From the IMG/VR virus record IMGVR_UViG_3300019888_000010, positions 1 to 39,847 of that record: a stretch of DNA of 39,847 bases, one strand, 5' to 3'. The DNA comes from a virus. The position numbers and the translations under genes were made by a program. The notes beneath the pieces were generated by a model. The model was not told the origin of the DNA, ran no database searches, and was given only the letters and a program-made list of their open reading frames with translations. Below are positions 23,660-30,143 of this stretch, one piece after another (position 1 is the first letter of the stretch; the number at the start of each line of letters is the position of its first letter).

Positions 23660-26016
23660 TGGGCACCGAGGCTTTCCGCAGCATTTTCGGTTCAGTCCCC
23701 GCCGGGGACGAGGAATCCACGGTCCGGATCGTGCTGGGCGGCGTCCGCGCTGGATTCTCCGTCGTCCTGGTCAAGCCCGGTCTCAAATCGCCCATGTGCA
23801 CGCTGTCCGCCCAGCAAGCAAAGGCGGCCGACACGGCCGCCCGAGAACAGGCGTTGGCCGAGGGACGCCCCCGGCCCGGTAAGGCGCGTCACTACTGCGG
23901 GATCGGGCACGCCCTGTTCCTGACCGGCGACCCGGAGCTGAAGGCCAAAGAGGAAGGCGCGATCACCCGTACGGTCCGCCGGGTGTTGAAGCAGTCCGGC
24001 GGGGCGGTCAACCTGGGGGTCGAGCTCGGCCGTAGCCGGATGGTGGTCGTTGATGTGGACACCGCCGAAGAGAACGCCGCGTTCCTGGCCGACCGAATCG
24101 ACGCGGAGGGCCCGGAAGCCGCCCGCCAGACGTACACCGTGCAGTCCCCCGGCGCCCGTAACGCCGCTGGGGAGCTGGTGCACTCCGATGGCGGCCACTA
24201 CTGGTTTACCGTCCCGGAGGGCGTCACGCTGCCGGACGGGGCCGACGGGGCCCTGAAGACGCCCACCGGCTGGACGGTGATGTGGAACAACCGCCAGGTC
24301 CTCGTCCCGCCGTCGTCCCGCCCGGAAGGCCCGTACCGGATGGTGGGGGCCGCATCCCCGGCCCCGGCCTGGATCACCGACCTGATCACCGCCGGGGCGG
24401 CCGCCAAGCTGGACCGCAAGGTCAGCCAGGCGGACAGGATTTTCGACATCGATGACCCGATCGACCGTTGGTCGGCTGAAACGCCCTGGTCAGAGCTTCT
24501 CGACCCGGACGACTGGACGGACACCGGCCTGGTCGACAACTGCTCTTGCCCGATCTGGACGGCCCCGGGCGACCACTCCTCTCCCAAGTCCGCGACCGCG
24601 CATGAGCTGGGTTGTTCGATCTGGGACTCGTCGACCGGCTGGGCCCCGCTGCGGGTGTGGACGGACTCGCCGCCGTCCTGGCTGACGGGCGCCGGCCGCA
24701 ACATCACCAAGCTGCGCTACGTGGCCCTACGGGATCACGACGGCGTTGACCGGCTGGCGATGAGCGCGCTGGGGCTGCTGTCCGGTGGGGTGCTGGATGA
24801 CCAGTTCCCCGGTTTCACGGACACCGCCTTTGACATCCGGCAACCCTCTGACCAGCAGAGGGACAAGAATCCGGACACGAGGGACAAGAATCCGGACAAC
24901 GTCCCCGCTGTTGTCCGTGACCCGTTCGCCGCCGCATCAGAAGAGGAGGATGGCGACGAAACGGACGATTCTCCCCCAGCCCTGGACGACGTTGACCAGC
25001 TCATAGCCAGGATGCGCTCCAGCGCTCAGCTGGACGACATCCAGGACCCTGAACCGCTGGTAGCGGGGATGCTGGACCTGGACAGCCTCACCCGGATGAC
25101 GGGTAAGTCCGGGCACGGCAAGACGTTCGTCATGATCGACTTGTCGTGCTGCGTCGCCACCGGTCGCCCCTGGCACGGGCATGAGGTCACTGAGGGGATG
25201 GTGGTCTACATGGTGGCTGAGGGCATCAGGGGCTACAAAAAGCGCGTTCGTGCCTGGGAAGCTCGGTACAACGAGGGTGAGCGCATCCCCCCAGACCGCC
25301 TACTGATCTACGGCGAGCCCATCCAGGTCACGGACTCCGCCGGTTGGGCCAACTGGATAGCCGCCATGAAGCGGCTGGGGGCGACTCTGGTGGTGATGGA
25401 CACACAGGCCCGGATCACCGTTGGTGTGGAAGAGAACTCCGCAACCGACATGGGAAAGGTCATCCACCAGATGGACCGCATCAAACTGGCCACCAAGGCC
25501 TGTGTGTGCGTGGTCCACCACCTCGGCCACCAGGGGGAACAGGGAAGAGGGTCCAGCGCCATGCTGGGCGCCCTGGAGACGGAGATACGGGTCAGCAAGG
25601 TGGGCGCCAAGGTGACGGTGGTCAACGAGAAACAGAAGGATGCCGAGAGCTTCGAGACCATCGAGCTGACCTTGAACCCGGAAGGGACCAGCGCCGTCCT
25701 GGAGTCCCCGGCCCGCGAGGACCCGTGGGTGACGCCGCTGGTGGACGCTCACTCGCATCCGCTGGATCGGATGCTGCGGCTGATGTTCGAAACGATGCCG
25801 ATGCTCGGTGCGACCGAGGCGGCAGCTCGGAAGCTGATCAGGACCAGCGACAAGGACAAGGACGGCCGGCCGATGATCGACCGGATGTTCTCGCGCTGTT
25901 TCGACAAGGCGGCCGGGTGTGGGGACCTCATCAAGGTGGAGGGGTCACAGCGGTGGAAAGTGAGCGCCAACGCCATTGAACGGTTGGCTCTTCGTCCCCC
26001 TCAGAATGAGGCATGA
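23656..26016 (+). CDS. Bifunctional primase-polymerase / replicative helicase
   Basis: This encodes 786 residues. The N-terminal region (about 30-230) resembles the archaeo-eukaryotic-type Prim-Pol domain: 'VNLGVELGRSRMVVVDVDT' with D133 and D135, then 'GGHYWFTVP' with H181. A linker (about 395-445) has two copies of RDKNPD. The C-terminal part is a RepA/AAA_25-like ATPase: Walker A 'GKSGHGKT' (483-490), Walker B 'TLVVMDTQA' (D582), and 'VVHHLGHQGEQGRGSSAMLGA' (H621, H622). A winged-helix-like end follows. It would prime and unwind DNA for the phage polymerase. The repeat-rich segment just after it is a candidate origin. Confidence 0.85.
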   Translation: MMGTEAFRSIFGSVPAGDEESTVRIVLGGVRAGFSVVLVKPGLKSPMCTLSAQQAKAADTAAREQALAEGRPRPGKARHYCGIGHALFLTGDPELKAKEEGAITRTVRRVLKQSGGAVNLGVELGRSRMVVVDVDTAEENAAFLADRIDAEGPEAARQTYTVQSPGARNAAGELVHSDGGHYWFTVPEGVTLPDGADGALKTPTGWTVMWNNRQVLVPPSSRPEGPYRMVGAASPAPAWITDLITAGAAAKLDRKVSQADRIFDIDDPIDRWSAETPWSELLDPDDWTDTGLVDNCSCPIWTAPGDHSSPKSATAHELGCSIWDSSTGWAPLRVWTDSPPSWLTGAGRNITKLRYVALRDHDGVDRLAMSALGLLSGGVLDDQFPGFTDTAFDIRQPSDQQRDKNPDTRDKNPDNVPAVVRDPFAAASEEEDGDETDDSPPALDDVDQLIARMRSSAQLDDIQDPEPLVAGMLDLDSLTRMTGKSGHGKTFVMIDLSCCVATGRPWHGHEVTEGMVVYMVAEGIRGYKKRVRAWEARYNEGERIPPDRLLIYGEPIQVTDSAGWANWIAAMKRLGATLVVMDTQARITVGVEENSATDMGKVIHQMDRIKLATKACVCVVHHLGHQGEQGRGSSAMLGALETEIRVSKVGAKVTVVNEKQKDAESFETIELTLNPEGTSAVLESPAREDPWVTPLVDAHSHPLDRMLRLMFETMPMLGATEAAARKLIRTSDKDKDGRPMIDRMFSRCFDKAAGCGDLIKVEGSQRWKVSANAIERLALRPPQNEA
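24859..24898 (+). repeat. 21-bp direct repeat in the primase-helicase linker
   Basis: Two copies of a 19-bp identical core (24859-24877 and 24880-24898) with a period of 21 bp encode RDKNPDT and RDKNPDN. Each copy carries GGGACA and CGGACA, the same GGACA motif that fills the segment after the gene. Confidence 0.8.
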
Positions 26017-26029
26017 CAGCGGTGCGAAA

Positions 26030-26248
26030 TGTCCGAAAGGTTGTCCTTATCCCGTCCAAATCTTGTCCGGATGTTGTCCATAGCCATTTGGCTATGGACA
26101 ACGTGTCCGAAAATTGGGACACGTCTGACCTGCGAAAAGGACAAGCACGGACAGGAGACGGACAGAGGGACAAAAGGCAGGGACATGTCCGTCTCTAGGG
26201 AGACGGACAGGGCCATGTCAGCCGACCATCCGGACAAGGATCTGGACA
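26030..26248 (+). repeat. Phased TGTCC / GGACA iteron-like array (candidate origin or control site)
   Basis: The 268-base segment between the primase-helicase stop (26016) and the next ATG (26285) has no convincing gene. TGTCC or CGTCC starts at 26030, 26042, 26053, 26064 and 26075 (spacing 12, 11, 11, 11). Then comes a 13-bp hairpin, and then GGACA starts at 26096, 26117, 26139, 26149, 26160, 26168, 26181, 26205, 26232 and 26244, many at multiples of about 10-11 bp. A few TGTCC copies also lie in the right part. The arrangement resembles an iteron origin, a partition site or a dense operator. Confidence 0.75.
26073..26102. other. 13-bp hairpin at the centre of the iteron-like array
   Basis: A perfect 13-bp stem (26073-26085 with 26090-26102) with loop ATTT lies where the motif orientation flips. 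It could be a cruciform element of an origin, or a terminator for the replication operon; there is no T-run. Confidence 0.7.
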
Positions 26249-26284
26249 AGGTTTTTCAAGATCAACTACAGGGAGAAAACGATC

Positions 26285-26503
26285 ATGAATCCGTACGTGA
26301 GCATTGTCGGACAGAAGCGGATCGACATCGCCGCCCAGGAAGTAGATACCTACCTGGAGGCACTCAGCCTGGGCAAGGACGCGGAGGAACAGCCGGTCGA
26401 CAGGGACGAGATGGCCGCCTGGGCATTGGTCTCGTCCATCGAGCATCTGACGGCGGTACTGGACGTGCGGCTGGGGGAGATCAGGGACCGTCCGAACGGG
26501 TGA
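26285..26503 (+). CDS. Small hypothetical protein
   Basis: This encodes 72 residues; GGGAGAAAACGATC precedes the ATG. It is acidic and helical ('IDIAAQEVDTYLEALSLGKDAEEQPVDRDEMAAWALVSSIEHLTAVLDVRLGEI'). No family is recognised. It lies alone between the iteron-like array and 10-bp-repeat array D. Confidence 0.6.
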   Translation: MNPYVSIVGQKRIDIAAQEVDTYLEALSLGKDAEEQPVDRDEMAAWALVSSIEHLTAVLDVRLGEIRDRPNG

Positions 26504-26507
26504 GTGT

Positions 26508-26541
26508 CTAGCCTTGACTATCCTTGTCTAGCGTTGTCTAC
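26508..26541 (+). promoter_or_regulatory. 10-bp direct-repeat array D (+ orientation)
   Basis: Three tandem units CTAGCCTTGA, CTATCCTTGT, CTAGCGTTGT are followed by CTAC. It lies 44 bases before the ATG at 26586. TTGACT and TCTACT, 17 bp apart within the array, could be -35 and -10 boxes. Confidence 0.72.
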
Positions 26542-26585
26542 TGGATGGGCACCGAATACAGCTTCAAACCAGGAGGAACCCGGAC

Positions 26586-26720
26586 ATGTTGAACCTTTGG
26601 ATCGAATGCCCCGACTGCGGCCACGAGGACGAGGTTGAGGCGGAGGTCATCGGTTCGGTGGTCATCACCACGTGCCCGAGCTGCGGCCTGGATGAGCAGT
26701 TCGAGGCCAGCTACGCCTGA
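26586..26720 (+). CDS. 44-residue zinc-ribbon protein
   Basis: The ATG follows a perfect AGGAGG. The peptide has two CxxCG knuckles ('CPDCG' at 9-13 and 'CPSCG' at 30-34), a textbook zinc ribbon. Its function is unknown; small zinc ribbons of this kind in phages often touch host transcription or DNA-binding proteins. It is the first gene after array D, with a strong hairpin after the stop, so it can be expressed strongly and on its own. Confidence 0.7.
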   Translation: MLNLWIECPDCGHEDEVEAEVIGSVVITTCPSCGLDEQFEASYA

Positions 26721-26739
26721 TCGACCCGTACGTCCCCCA

Positions 26740-26763
26740 GCGGCCGGGGGCATCCCCGGCCGC
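26740..26763 (+). terminator. GC-rich hairpin after the zinc-ribbon gene
   Basis: A perfect 10-bp stem (26740-26749 with 26754-26763) with loop GCAT lies 19 bases after the stop. There is no T-run. Confidence 0.55.
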
Positions 26764-26792
26764 ATCGCACCACCCTCAGCCAGGAGCCAGCC

Positions 26793-27008
26793 ATGCACCG
26801 CCACAGCACCTACACCGTCGGTCGCGCGTTCTTCGCCGCCCTCGCTCTCATCGCGTTCGTCGTCCTGGCGGTAGCCGCCTCGTTCGGGCTGGGGGTGGCG
26901 ACGCTGAACCACGAGGGGTCGTCCGTCGGCGTCAACGTCGGCGACTGCGGCGTCTACGTCAACGTGGTGACCGCACCGCACGCCGGCGCTTTCTGCGGCG
27001 ACTACTGA
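26793..27008 (+). CDS. Small membrane or exported protein
   Basis: This encodes 71 residues; CAGGAGCC precedes the ATG. A hydrophobic stretch ('AFFAALALIAFVVLAVAASFGLGVA', residues about 12-36) is a membrane segment or uncleaved signal. The C-terminal part outside or inside carries two Cys ('GDCGVYVNVVTAPHAGAFCGDY') that could form a disulphide if exported. No family is recognised. A superinfection or envelope role is possible but not shown. Confidence 0.6.
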   Translation: MHRHSTYTVGRAFFAALALIAFVVLAVAASFGLGVATLNHEGSSVGVNVGDCGVYVNVVTAPHAGAFCGDY

Positions 27009-27059
27009 GCCGGCCGAGTTTCCTGATACCGCCCGTCACACCCACGAGAGGAACCGATC

Positions 27060-27212
27060 ATGGCCCGCAAGCCCGACAGTGCAGCCAGCCAGCGAGCACA
27101 GGCCGAAGCCGTCAAGGCGATGCAGCAGCAGCGCAAGCGTGAGCAGGACATCGAGCGCGCCAAGGCAGCGCAGCGCGTCACCGACTACGACCGTCGCCGG
27201 CGGGGCCAGTGA
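27060..27212 (+). CDS. 50-residue basic helical protein
   Basis: The ATG is preceded by GAGAGGAACCGATC. The peptide ('MARKPDSAASQRAQAEAVK...RRRRGQ') is a single long helix rich in Gln, Arg, Lys and Ala. It is a likely nucleic-acid-associated small protein of unknown role. The stop overlaps the next ATG by one base. Confidence 0.55.
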   Translation: MARKPDSAASQRAQAEAVKAMQQQRKREQDIERAKAAQRVTDYDRRRRGQ

Positions 27213-27577
27213 TGCCCGAGAGCGGGCTGGGGGACGACTACCCCGAGGAGGTGCGAGCCTTCCTCTGGGCGTTGGACCTGGAGACGGCCGCAATGGCATC
27301 TGAGAGCGATTCTCAGCGCATCGAGGGCGTTCCGGTGTCATCGCTATGGCGGATCGATCGGATACACGCCCAGGAAGCACTGGCGGCCCGGTACGCGGCC
27401 GAGCAGCACGGGGCGGTCGTGATGCGGCTGGCGTACGACCTGGTGGCGATGGAGATGGCGTCGGTGCGGGTCGGTGGGACCGCACCGAGGAAGGCACGGT
27501 CGATGCGGCTGGCGTTGATCGCGATCAGTGGAGTGCTGCTGCCGATCCGGGAATCGTCGCCTGAAACGCCTGCCTGA
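27212..27577 (+). CDS. Hypothetical helical protein
   Basis: This encodes 121 residues from the ATG overlapping the previous stop (TGATG). It is mainly helical ('WRIDRIHAQEALAARYAAEQHGAVVMRLAYDLVAMEMASVRV', 'SMRLALIAISGVLLPI'). No family is recognised. It is the last gene before array E and the terminase block. Confidence 0.6.
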   Translation: MPESGLGDDYPEEVRAFLWALDLETAAMASESDSQRIEGVPVSSLWRIDRIHAQEALAARYAAEQHGAVVMRLAYDLVAMEMASVRVGGTAPRKARSMRLALIAISGVLLPIRESSPETPA

Positions 27578-27595
27578 AACGTCGTGATATTGTGT

Positions 27596-27629
27596 CTATC
27601 GATGTCGATCCTTGTCTGTCCTTGTCTAC
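27596..27629 (+). promoter_or_regulatory. 10-bp direct-repeat array E (+ orientation) before the terminase block
   Basis: Units CTATCGATGT (worn), CGATCCTTGT and CTGTCCTTGT are followed by CTAC. It lies 23 bases before the ATG at 27653, closer than the other arrays. TAGGAG follows directly, so a transcript starting within or just after the array would have a short leader. Confidence 0.7.
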
Positions 27630-27652
27630 CCGAATGAGCTTAGGAGTTGATC

Positions 27653-28162
27653 ATGGCCGGTAAACCATTAACCAAACCACGGCTAGAATTGACACCTGAG
27701 CAACGCGCTGTTCAGACCGCCAAAGTGCTGGAGCTGAAGCTCGCCGGATGGCGTCAGGACCAGATCGCCACCGAGCTGGGACTGTCCGAGCAGGTCGTCT
27801 CCGTGCGCATCAAGGCAGCGCTCAACGCGATGGTTCAGCCGGCGTCCGAAGAGCTTCGTAAGGAAGAGATCGCCCGGCTGGACAAGTACCTGAAGGCGCT
27901 GGACGACCAGATCGAGAACGGCGCGCTGACGCATGATCAGCGGGGCAACGAGTACGTCGACGAGTCCAAGCGTGCTCAGGCGATCGCGACGGCCGTACGG
28001 GTCGCTGAGCGCCGGGCGAAGCTGCTCGGTATCGACATGCCCAGCCAGCTGGAAGTCAAGCACGAGCACGTGGGCAGCATCGAGGCTGAGATCGCCAAGC
28101 TGGCGGCCGAGCTGGCGATGGACGTCACTGCCAGTGACGAGAGTGAGAAGGAAGATGCTTAA
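27653..28162 (+). CDS. Putative small terminase subunit (HTH DNA-binding)
   Basis: This encodes 169 residues; TAGGAG sits well before the ATG. Residues about 10-50 ('LTPEQRAVQTAKVLELKLAGWRQDQIATELGLSEQVVSVRIKAAL') form a helix-turn-helix. A helical middle follows ('LDKYLKALDDQIENGALTHDQRG...RAQAIATAVRVAERRAKLLGIDMP'), which is typical of small terminases, and then an acidic C-terminus. It would recognise phage DNA and start packaging. The large terminase is 2 kb downstream on the same strand with only very small genes between. A general HTH regulator is the alternative. Confidence 0.65.
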   Translation: MAGKPLTKPRLELTPEQRAVQTAKVLELKLAGWRQDQIATELGLSEQVVSVRIKAALNAMVQPASEELRKEEIARLDKYLKALDDQIENGALTHDQRGNEYVDESKRAQAIATAVRVAERRAKLLGIDMPSQLEVKHEHVGSIEAEIAKLAAELAMDVTASDESEKEDA

Positions 28163-28265
28163 GCGCTTTTTGGTCCAGTGGGCCAAAACAATGACCTGGT
28201 GTGTCATCGGGTCTGCGTCGTTGTCCGGCGTCGGAATGATGGTGCTGGGATTTTACAATGGTTAA
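28155..28265 (+). CDS. 36-residue membrane peptide
   Basis: The ATG at 28155 lies inside the end of the previous gene with GGAAG upstream. The peptide has one hydrophobic stretch ('WCVIGSASLSGVGMMVLGFY') after a basic N-terminus. It overlaps the next ATG by 8 bases. Function is unknown. Confidence 0.45.
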   Translation: MLKRFLVQWAKTMTWCVIGSASLSGVGMMVLGFYNG

Positions 28266-28368
28266 AGGAAAAGAAAACGCCGCCAAGAAAGCGGCGAAAC
28301 TTTTGGCTGATCTAGCCAAAAAGGCCGCAAAGTCCGTCCCCAAAGGCCGCATTCAAGGAAGGTTCTGA
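28258..28368 (+). CDS. 36-residue Lys/Ala-rich basic peptide
   Basis: The sequence 'MVKGKENAAKKAAKLLADL' through 'KKAAKSVPKGRIQGRF' is a strongly basic amphipathic helix similar to small nucleic-acid-binding or antimicrobial-like peptides. It overlaps both neighbours. Translation is supported by tight packing and lack of alternative frames, not by family. Confidence 0.45.
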   Translation: MVKGKENAAKKAAKLLADLAKKAAKSVPKGRIQGRF

Positions 28369-28544
28369 TGTCCCCCGTCACGAAACTGTACGACCTGATC
28401 ATGGTGTTTCTCGGACTGCGATCACGGCACGCGTCACGCCTGGTCGCCAGTACCCCGCGTACGTACCGAGCCCGACACGCCTGGGACGCCGCATTCCAGC
28501 TGCCCAACACCAGCATCCAGAACCCGTGGAGGATGGCCGCATGA
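28368..28544 (+). CDS. 58-residue hypothetical protein
   Basis: The ATG overlaps the previous stop (TGATG). The peptide begins with a short hydrophobic helix ('LYDLIMVFLGL') followed by an Arg/His-rich part ('RSRHASRLVASTPRTYRARHAW'). No family is recognised. It overlaps the next gene by 4 bases (ATGA). Confidence 0.45.
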   Translation: MSPVTKLYDLIMVFLGLRSRHASRLVASTPRTYRARHAWDAAFQLPNTSIQNPWRMAA

Positions 28545-28753
28545 GCAGCTATGCCGGCGTCCGATCCACCCGTGAGTCCATCGCCGTGTTGTCCAACACC
28601 AGCGCCCGCACCAGCGCCACGCTCCAGACCATGATCAGCGCCATCGAGTCGCTGAACACGTCGGTGACGGCGCTGGCCGATGAGCTGGACAAGCTGAAGG
28701 CGGACATCGAGACGTTGAAGGCCAAGGCAGCCCAAGGGTTGTGGACGCCGTGA
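28541..28753 (+). CDS. 70-residue coiled-coil protein
   Basis: The ATG at 28541 is chosen because GGAGG precedes it and it overlaps the previous stop. The body ('SATLQTMISAIESLNTSVTALADELDKLKADIETLKAKAA') has heptad spacing typical of a coiled coil. No family is recognised. A small oligomeric scaffold or packaging accessory is possible. Confidence 0.55.
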   Translation: MSSYAGVRSTRESIAVLSNTSARTSATLQTMISAIESLNTSVTALADELDKLKADIETLKAKAAQGLWTP

Positions 28754-29139
28754 CTGAGTGGCTCATCCCGCATCAGCACGAACCATGCGCTCGAACGGTG
28801 TCGCCCAGACAGTGCCCGCACTGTCCTCATCTCATCGTCAGCATCCACGGTGCTGAGCGCATCTTGTGCTGCTGGTGCGGAAAGGACATGACCGATGCCT
28901 ACTGCCCCGTCGAAACCGAAGCCGCCGGACAAGCCCCGGCCGCCGGACCCGCCACCGTTGCGGCCGGTGAAGAAACCTTTGCCGAAGTGGCCGAAGTAAC
29001 GCTCGGTCAGGTGGCCCGCAAGGCGTTCCAGGACGGTGGTGGTCCGTTTGCCCCGTCGGACGATACGTGGGAAGCGGTCGCGCAAGCCGTCGCGCTGGCC
29101 TACCTGGAGCAACTGCGTGAAGGGCTGGCAGGCCTGTGA
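28750..29139 (+). CDS. Hypothetical protein with N-terminal zinc-binding motif
   Basis: This encodes 129 residues from a GTG overlapping the previous stop (GTGA). 'CPHCPHLIVSIHGAERILCCWCG' (residues about 21-43) has CxxC pairs of a zinc ribbon. The middle is Ala/Pro-rich and the C-terminus helical ('DDTWEAVAQAVALAYLEQLREGL'). No family is recognised. An in-frame GTG at 28741 is an alternative start. Confidence 0.58.
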   Translation: MTEWLIPHQHEPCARTVSPRQCPHCPHLIVSIHGAERILCCWCGKDMTDAYCPVETEAAGQAPAAGPATVAAGEETFAEVAEVTLGQVARKAFQDGGGPFAPSDDTWEAVAQAVALAYLEQLREGLAGL

Positions 29140-29444
29140 CCATCAACGACCGGCTCGGGGAGATCGCCTACCTCACGTGGCAGCAATCCGGCTCACCTGG
29201 TCGCGTCGTGCCGTGGGGATCGCTGTCGCAGCGGACACGGGAACGGTGGATGCAGACGGCGTTGGCGGTCCGTACGTGGGTGCAGCCGGCGGCGGTGGAG
29301 ATGTGCTGCGGTGCGCTGAAGGGCACCCACACGTTCGACTGCAAGTCACGGCGCTTCGCACCTTGCTGCGGTGCTCCGTACGACGGACGCGACGTAGCGC
29401 ACTTCGCCACTTGTCCGACACTTGCGAGTCGTGTCACGCCGTGA
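29136..29444 (+). CDS. Hypothetical Cys-rich protein
   Basis: This encodes 102 residues from a GTG overlapping the previous stop. The first half is helical ('DRLGEIAYLTWQQSG...RTRERWMQTALAV'). The second half has Cys and His spaced for metal binding ('MCCGALKGTHTFDCKSRRFAPCCGAPYDGRDVAHFATC'). No family is recognised. It overlaps the next small ORF by 4 bases. Confidence 0.55.
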   Translation: MTINDRLGEIAYLTWQQSGSPGRVVPWGSLSQRTRERWMQTALAVRTWVQPAAVEMCCGALKGTHTFDCKSRRFAPCCGAPYDGRDVAHFATCPTLASRVTP

Positions 29445-29503
29445 GGGCGCTGATGTGGCTCACGGCGGCCGGGGTCTTCCTCGGCGTGGTGCTGGCGTGG
29501 TGA
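29441..29503 (+). CDS. 20-residue membrane micro-peptide
   Basis: A GTG overlapping the previous stop opens 20 codons ('MRALMWLTAAGVFLGVVLAW'), almost entirely a membrane helix. It overlaps the next start. It may be real, given the consistent overlap pattern here, but the evidence is limited. Confidence 0.35.
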   Translation: MRALMWLTAAGVFLGVVLAW

Positions 29504-29505
29504 TC

Positions 29506-29786
29506 ATGCTGTTCAAGGTCTGGTGCTGGGAGTGCGGCCGGCGCCGGTTGCCAGGTTGCCAGGTTGGCCGGCGTCGGCGTGCGCCTGCGGCCACCACGCC
29601 GTTGTCACCCAGCGTCGTCACGTGGGACTGTTCGGTAAGACCTACCAAGATCGTGAGCGAAAGGCAGCAGCCCATGGCGAGCAAACTCCAGGCGGTAGCG
29701 CCGCAGCTCTGGTCGTACTGGACACACGGGAAGGGGCTGGCACGGTGGGGCGGGTCAGCGACGCCGTACCGGACGTTGCTGGCTGA
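29506..29786 (+). pseudogene. Small zinc-ribbon ORF apparently frameshifted by an 8-bp tandem duplication
   Basis: From the ATG at 29506 the frame reads 'MLFKVWCWECGRRRLPG' and then meets GGTTGCCA repeated twice in tandem (29546-29561). Removing one 8-bp copy would join it to the other frame, which reads 'WPASACACGHHAVVTQRRHVGLFGKTYQ', so that CWECG and CACGHH would form a zinc knuckle pair. As it stands the first frame runs on without stop into the next gene. The joined frame would end at 29786 and overlap the next gene by 113 bases, which weakens the idea. A real zinc-ribbon gene broken by slippage is the preferred reading. Confidence 0.45.
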
Positions 29787-30039
29787 GCTGACCAGCGAGA
29801 GCGTCCCGCCGACGATGGTGAAGGGGCTGGCAGCGCGCATCTACCACGCCGCCAAGGGCGTCTGGCCGGGGAAGTCCAAGGGACGCTCACGAGCCGACTG
29901 GACCGGCTACGAGCACCGTGCGGCCATCGTCCCTGACGAGGACGTGCGGTGCGTACGCTGCGGCCGGATCGCTGTCGAGTCGATCCCGTCCGGCCACTCC
30001 TCGTTCGAGCTGTTGGTGTGTGCTGGGCATGCGGAGTGA
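29674..30039 (+). CDS. Hypothetical protein, common type near actinophage terminases
   Basis: This encodes 121 residues from the ATG at 29674 (CGAAAGG upstream); the frame is open before it, but that part belongs to the disrupted zinc-ribbon ORF. The protein has 'APQLWSYWTHGKGLARWGGSATPYRTLLAEL' and 'MVKGLAARIYHAAKGVWPGK', a pattern typical of small actinophage proteins near the packaging genes. A C-terminal 'CVRCGRIAVES...LLVCAGH' may bind zinc. Function is unknown. Confidence 0.65.
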   Translation: MASKLQAVAPQLWSYWTHGKGLARWGGSATPYRTLLAELTSESVPPTMVKGLAARIYHAAKGVWPGKSKGRSRADWTGYEHRAAIVPDEDVRCVRCGRIAVESIPSGHSSFELLVCAGHAE

Positions 30040-30143
30040 ACGCCGCCCTCCAGCTGGCGGCATTCCTGTTCGGTGCGTTCGTAACGATCATCGGTGCCGT
30101 TTATCTGATTCAGTTGTTTAGCGGTAAAGGAATCCGCAAATGA
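30036..30143 (+). CDS. 35-residue membrane peptide before the large terminase
   Basis: A GTG overlaps the previous stop (GTGA) and the stop overlaps the terminase ATG (ATGA). The peptide has one long membrane helix ('LQLAAFLFGAFVTIIGAVYLIQLF') and a basic end. Function is unknown; translational coupling to the terminase is likely. Confidence 0.5.
   Translation: MNAALQLAAFLFGAFVTIIGAVYLIQLFSGKGIRK

Noticed and set aside
26029-26511. Open frame of 160 codons across the iteron-like segment.
   Set aside because: It is made of translated motif repeats and overlaps the better supported gene at 26285-26503 in another frame.
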